Assembly: GCA_036387415.1 (NCBI GenBank)
Contig: DASVTU010000033.1
Coordinates: 434,001-498,000 of the forward strand
DNA: 64,000 bases
Direction of reading: 5' to 3'
From: DASVTU01 sp036387415
Lineage (GTDB): Bacteria; Acidobacteriota; Blastocatellia; Pyrinomonadales; Pyrinomonadaceae
Both the position numbers and the translations under genes were made by a program. Shown here one piece after another: positions 61,371 through 64,000 of the stretch. Every line of letters starts with the position of its first letter. Position 1 is the first letter of the stretch. The notes below the pieces were generated by a model. It had not been told where the DNA came from, did not search any database, and was given only the letters and a program-made list of their open reading frames with translations.

Positions 61371-61619
61371 CTGTCGGTTTTCTCCACCCTCCGCACTTGC
61401 CTAAATAGGCAATTCTTGTCAACATTAGTAAGTGTCGCCGGGAGCCGTGGAACACCTTGCTTCCCAGTGACGCACATTATCCGTGCTGTCTAACCGCTTC
61501 GGGCATATGCTAATGCGAACAATTGTCAAAGACAGTACGCACGTAAAATAGCAAATGATTTGCCTTACCTACTACATGTATTTAGCTGAATAAGGCAGCG
61601 TGATCATGGAGAGCAAGAA

Positions 61620-62243
61620 ATGAGAAGTATAGTTAGAAGCTCGCTAAGAGTGGTATTTAGCGGAATATTAATTGTGGCTACCCTTCCATCAACACCCGCA
61701 ATACGGTCACAGCAAATAAATCCCCACCAGAAGAGAACACAACCTAAATTAGCTACGGACAGGTCGAAGAATACGGAATGGTACACTTTCAAAGGCCCGG
61801 ATAATGATTTCACTCTTGATTTCCCGGTTAAACCGAAGCGCATTGAAGACGTGCAGGGACCTGTGACCATAATACGGAGATATGGTTTAGTTGCAAAATC
61901 AATCTACTTCGAGATCAGTTTTCAAGATACAGGAGGGGTGCCAACCAGTTCATACGCTAATGAGTTCAGTCCTAAGTTTGAAGAAACCACGTCACAGATG
62001 TTTAGTGAGGATGGAATCAAGATAGTGCAGCTACGGCGGATGACAAAGGGAAGCTACGAGATGGAGATATTATCTCCGACCTTAAACCGAGAAGATTATT
62101 TACATGGGCTTAGACGGGGCATTATTCGCAACGGGCGGATATACACTATGGGGTGTGGCTCGCTCATTGTTGGGCAAGAGACCGACAGGAATGTGTGTCG
62201 CCGCTTTTTCAACTCATTCCACATAATAGGGCTACCTCAGTAG
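61620..62243 (+). CDS. Exported protein of unknown function
   Basis: 207 residues with a signal peptide (VVFSGILIVATLPSTPAIRS). The mature part has the pattern seen in many small acidobacterial secreted proteins: WYTFKGPDNDFTLDFPVKPKR, then IYFEISFQD and GRIYTMGCGSLIVGQETDRNVCRRFFNSFHI. Two Cys near the end may form a disulphide. GGAGAGC lies 5 nt before ATG 61620. No family or activity recognised. Transcribed divergently from the XRE gene and followed by the next small gene after 16 nt. Confidence 0.72.
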   Translation: MRSIVRSSLRVVFSGILIVATLPSTPAIRSQQINPHQKRTQPKLATDRSKNTEWYTFKGPDNDFTLDFPVKPKRIEDVQGPVTIIRRYGLVAKSIYFEISFQDTGGVPTSSYANEFSPKFEETTSQMFSEDGIKIVQLRRMTKGSYEMEILSPTLNREDYLHGLRRGIIRNGRIYTMGCGSLIVGQETDRNVCRRFFNSFHIIGLPQ

Positions 62244-62259
62244 ACGCGAGGTGGGATAG

Positions 62260-62640
62260 ATGGACAACGAAAGTAGTTTGACTCTGCGTGCGAAAGCCAT
62301 GCTTACGTGGAAGCGTGAGCGGCCACTGAAGGAAGCCGCGCGAATAGAGCAGCAAGCGAGGCTGGTGGAAGCCGTACGTCGAAAACTGTTGCAGATGTTT
62401 GGCTCGGAGTACGAGATAAAAGTAGGGATAGTTGGTGAAGAACGCATTACGGCCTCTGTTGAAGAGATACGCTTCAACACCTGCATCTATAATGAAGACG
62501 TTATCACTATTATTCCTATAGAAAGGTGTCTCTACTGCGGCAGAGATGTGACGCTTGGCAGCGTTGATGATCTTGCCGATTTAGGAAAAGCACTGGAAGA
62601 ATTAGAGCAGGGACAGGGACATCAATGCATTCTTGGATAA
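62260..62640 (+). CDS. Small protein with possible zinc site, unknown function
   Basis: 126 residues, cytosolic, helical N-terminus (KRERPLKEAARIEQQARLVEAVRRKLLQMF) then strands (EYEIKVGIVGEERITASVEEIRF) and a C-terminal CLYCGRDVTLGSV...HQC, a possible zinc knuckle. It follows the exported protein gene after 16 nt, probably in one transcript. No family recognised. Confidence 0.65.
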   Translation: MDNESSLTLRAKAMLTWKRERPLKEAARIEQQARLVEAVRRKLLQMFGSEYEIKVGIVGEERITASVEEIRFNTCIYNEDVITIIPIERCLYCGRDVTLGSVDDLADLGKALEELEQGQGHQCILG

Positions 62641-63043
62641 ATAACCGACTTCAATGAGCAGTAGCAAACTTGAGAGCTATTTCCTCGAATCCCCTGCTGA
62701 AATTCCCATACAGTAATTTGACAAAATCACGCCCCTGAGAGTATATAAGTCAAATTCTCACAACTATTTACAAGCATCGTGAATTAGTGTATAAAAGCGG
62801 TTCTAAGCACTAGGTAGAGACCTTTGTGCCCATAAACGAATTGACCCAAAGCTTGCTTGGATTCGGGCCCTAGTAGCTTCAGGTCAACTGTTGAACTCGC
62901 TATTTGGCGAGGCGGCTTTCGTGTATCCGAATGCCTTTAAGGTCATTCTATTACTATTTCCCGCCTTGTCAAGCACTTTGTCCCCTTGAAAGCTTACGTG
63001 GTGAGCCAATGTGCGCTAAACAGCGCCAGAATTGGAGTTCTTT
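62641..63043. other. Leader region ahead of the TnsA-like gene
   Basis: About 400 bp without a protein gene. It contains a consensus promoter (62718-62747) that would give a leader of roughly 290 nt. I searched it by eye for the 18-bp motif found before parA and saw only short partial matches (AAGCATCG near 62774; CACTTTG near 62984), not enough to claim a transposon end. The Shine-Dalgarno GGAG lies 9 nt before ATG 63044. Confidence 0.5.
62718..62747 (+). promoter_or_regulatory. Promoter upstream of the TnsA-like gene
   Basis: TTGACA (62718-62723), 18-nt spacer, TATATA (62742-62747): near-consensus sigma-70 elements pointing toward the TnsA-like gene. Confidence 0.55.
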
Positions 63044-64000
63044 ATGCTTCACAAGGCAGATTTTGATAGCTGGTGCAGGAAACTTAGGTTGTCTAATGAA
63101 ACTGTAGCATTGATTGAAAGGATCCGTAACTCACAGCCAGCTCGCGCCGTTCAAAGCTCAAGAGGCAATGTTACGGGGCGATACCCTAGTAGGAAGATGG
63201 GTGTGACTATTCAATTCGAGAGTCACAAAAACGAACTGGCTTTTATTCATGAATACGAACATGAAAGAGATGTACTGGAATTCTACGACCAACCATTAAC
63301 TATAAAATTGATCTACGAAGCGATTAATAAGCGTCGCTTAGGAGTCTTGCACACTCCTGATTTTTTTCTAATTTGCACTGAAGCAGCTGGATGGGATGAG
63401 TGTAAAACTGAAGAGCAGCTTATTAAACTTGCCTCTAAAAATCCTAATCGCTATTTCCGAGATTTAGATGGCAGTTGGCGATGCCCACCAGGGGAAGCCT
63501 ACGCTGAGCCATTTGGACTTTTCTACCGCGTTCGTTCCTCTAAAGAAATTAACTGGACATATCAGAGGAATATAGAATTTTTCGATGACTTTTACCGTAG
63601 CGACACCCTAATCGTGACGGCCAATATCCGCACCTATTTACTTGAGGTTGCAACTAGAAACCATAGCATTACGATGGGAGACTTACTTAGGCATACAGAG
63701 GGAATTACTTGTGATGACATCTACATATTGATTGCCAGAGGCGAATTATATGTAGATCTCTATGAAGCCCCTTTAGCTGAACCTGATAATGTACGAATCT
63801 TCCCTAACGAAGAAGCAGCCATAGCATATAAGAATCTGATTCAGACTTCCGCACAAACTAGATCGAATGACTTGCCTCTTATTGATGTAGCTGTAGGCAG
63901 TCTCATTCAATGGGACGGTAGAGGATGGACAGTAATAAATGTCGGTGAAACAACCATTGGCCTTTTAGGGGAAGGACAGTCATTCATAGAAGTACCACTT
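63044..64000 (+). CDS. TnsA endonuclease domain, apparently fused to TnsB (3' end outside window)
   Basis: 319 residues are present with no stop before the window edge. Residues about 50-220 match the TnsA nuclease: the acidic stretch FESHKNELAFIHEYEHERDV leading to VLEFYDQP, then HTPDFFLI (Asp106) and GWDECKTEEQL (Glu119, Lys121), the E/D/x-K site of a restriction-enzyme-like fold. The helical TnsA C-terminal part follows (DFYRSDTLIVTANIRTYLLE). Residues from about 280 (VAVGSLIQWDGRGWTVINVG, then TTIGLLGEG) look like the N-terminus of TnsB/Mu-type transposases, so a TnsA-TnsB fusion is likely. In Tn7-like elements TnsA and TnsB cut and join the transposon ends. Start ATG 63044 has GGAG upstream. 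Confidence 0.78.
   Translation, partial: MLHKADFDSWCRKLRLSNETVALIERIRNSQPARAVQSSRGNVTGRYPSRKMGVTIQFESHKNELAFIHEYEHERDVLEFYDQPLTIKLIYEAINKRRLGVLHTPDFFLICTEAAGWDECKTEEQLIKLASKNPNRYFRDLDGSWRCPPGEAYAEPFGLFYRVRSSKEINWTYQRNIEFFDDFYRSDTLIVTANIRTYLLEVATRNHSITMGDLLRHTEGITCDDIYILIARGELYVDLYEAPLAEPDNVRIFPNEEAAIAYKNLIQTSAQTRSNDLPLIDVAVGSLIQWDGRGWTVINVGETTIGLLGEGQSFIEVPL

Noticed and set aside
62904..63107. 67-codon frame before the TnsA-like gene
   Set aside because: It overlaps the start of the TnsA-like gene, has no ribosome binding site, and ends without any recognisable fold.
1..64000. tRNA or rRNA genes
   Set aside because: I found no cloverleaf with a conserved T-loop (GGTTCGANTCC) and no rRNA signature sequence by eye; a tRNAscan run would be decisive.

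Overview
The window reads as chromosomal DNA of a GC-rich Gram-negative bacterium, most likely an acidobacterium of the Blastocatellia/Pyrinomonadaceae type. This is inferred from gene content (DUF1844 protein, DUF885 and M48 peptidases, an ECF sigma factor coupled to a kinase-TPR protein, a soluble double zinc-ribbon protein) and not from a marker gene. No rRNA, tRNA or CRISPR array was found.

Positions 1-40.4 kb are ordinary chromosome. They hold a partial surface-type protein, a TPR protein, a histidine kinase/sigma-54 activator pair, a membrane HD-GYP/GGDEF protein and a gene-poor stretch at 8.6-9.6 kb. Next come small enzymes (VOC, SLOG, CBM9-like, PilZ), an OPT transporter, an M14 peptidase, a geranylgeranyl-reductase-like flavoprotein, an ABC1/UbiB kinase, ribF, a PhnP-like hydrolase, an archaemetzincin-like lipoprotein with a frame break in a GACC repeat, mazG, M48 and DUF885 peptidases, a JAMM protease, aspS, hisS, a gamma-carbonic anhydrase, a transglutaminase and acs. 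Many gaps between these genes carry the same kind of element: degenerate heptamer tandem repeats facing each other as long hairpins, mostly at gene 3' ends.

Positions 40.8-47.7 kb hold a candidate peptide- or protein-modifying locus: an animal-type haem peroxidase, a 137-residue unknown protein, and a protein with the lyase and kinase parts of a class III lanthipeptide synthetase but no cyclase. Convergent to it are a Ser/Thr kinase with TPRs and the ECF sigma factor translationally coupled to it.

From about 48 kb to the right edge the DNA is visibly AT-richer and looks like a mobile defence-type island. It opens with an array of 18-bp motifs (one pair forming a perfect palindrome) before a ParA-type ATPase operon. 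It continues with a decayed coding stretch, a HEPN-like/winged-helix gene next to a zinc-ribbon gene, and a SEFIR protein. The main attraction is a tight six-gene cassette at 55.1-59.6 kb: D12 adenine methylase, OGG-like glycosylase, a 109-residue unknown, a PfkB kinase fused to a nucleoside deoxyribosyltransferase, a QueC-like enzyme and a SagB-like nitroreductase. I know of no described system with this composition; it looks built to make or attach a modified (deazaguanine-like) nucleobase. The island then has a membrane-protein pair, an XRE regulator with a striking inverted repeat over its ribosome binding site, two small genes, and at the edge the start of an apparent TnsA-TnsB fusion, which suggests a Tn7-like element.
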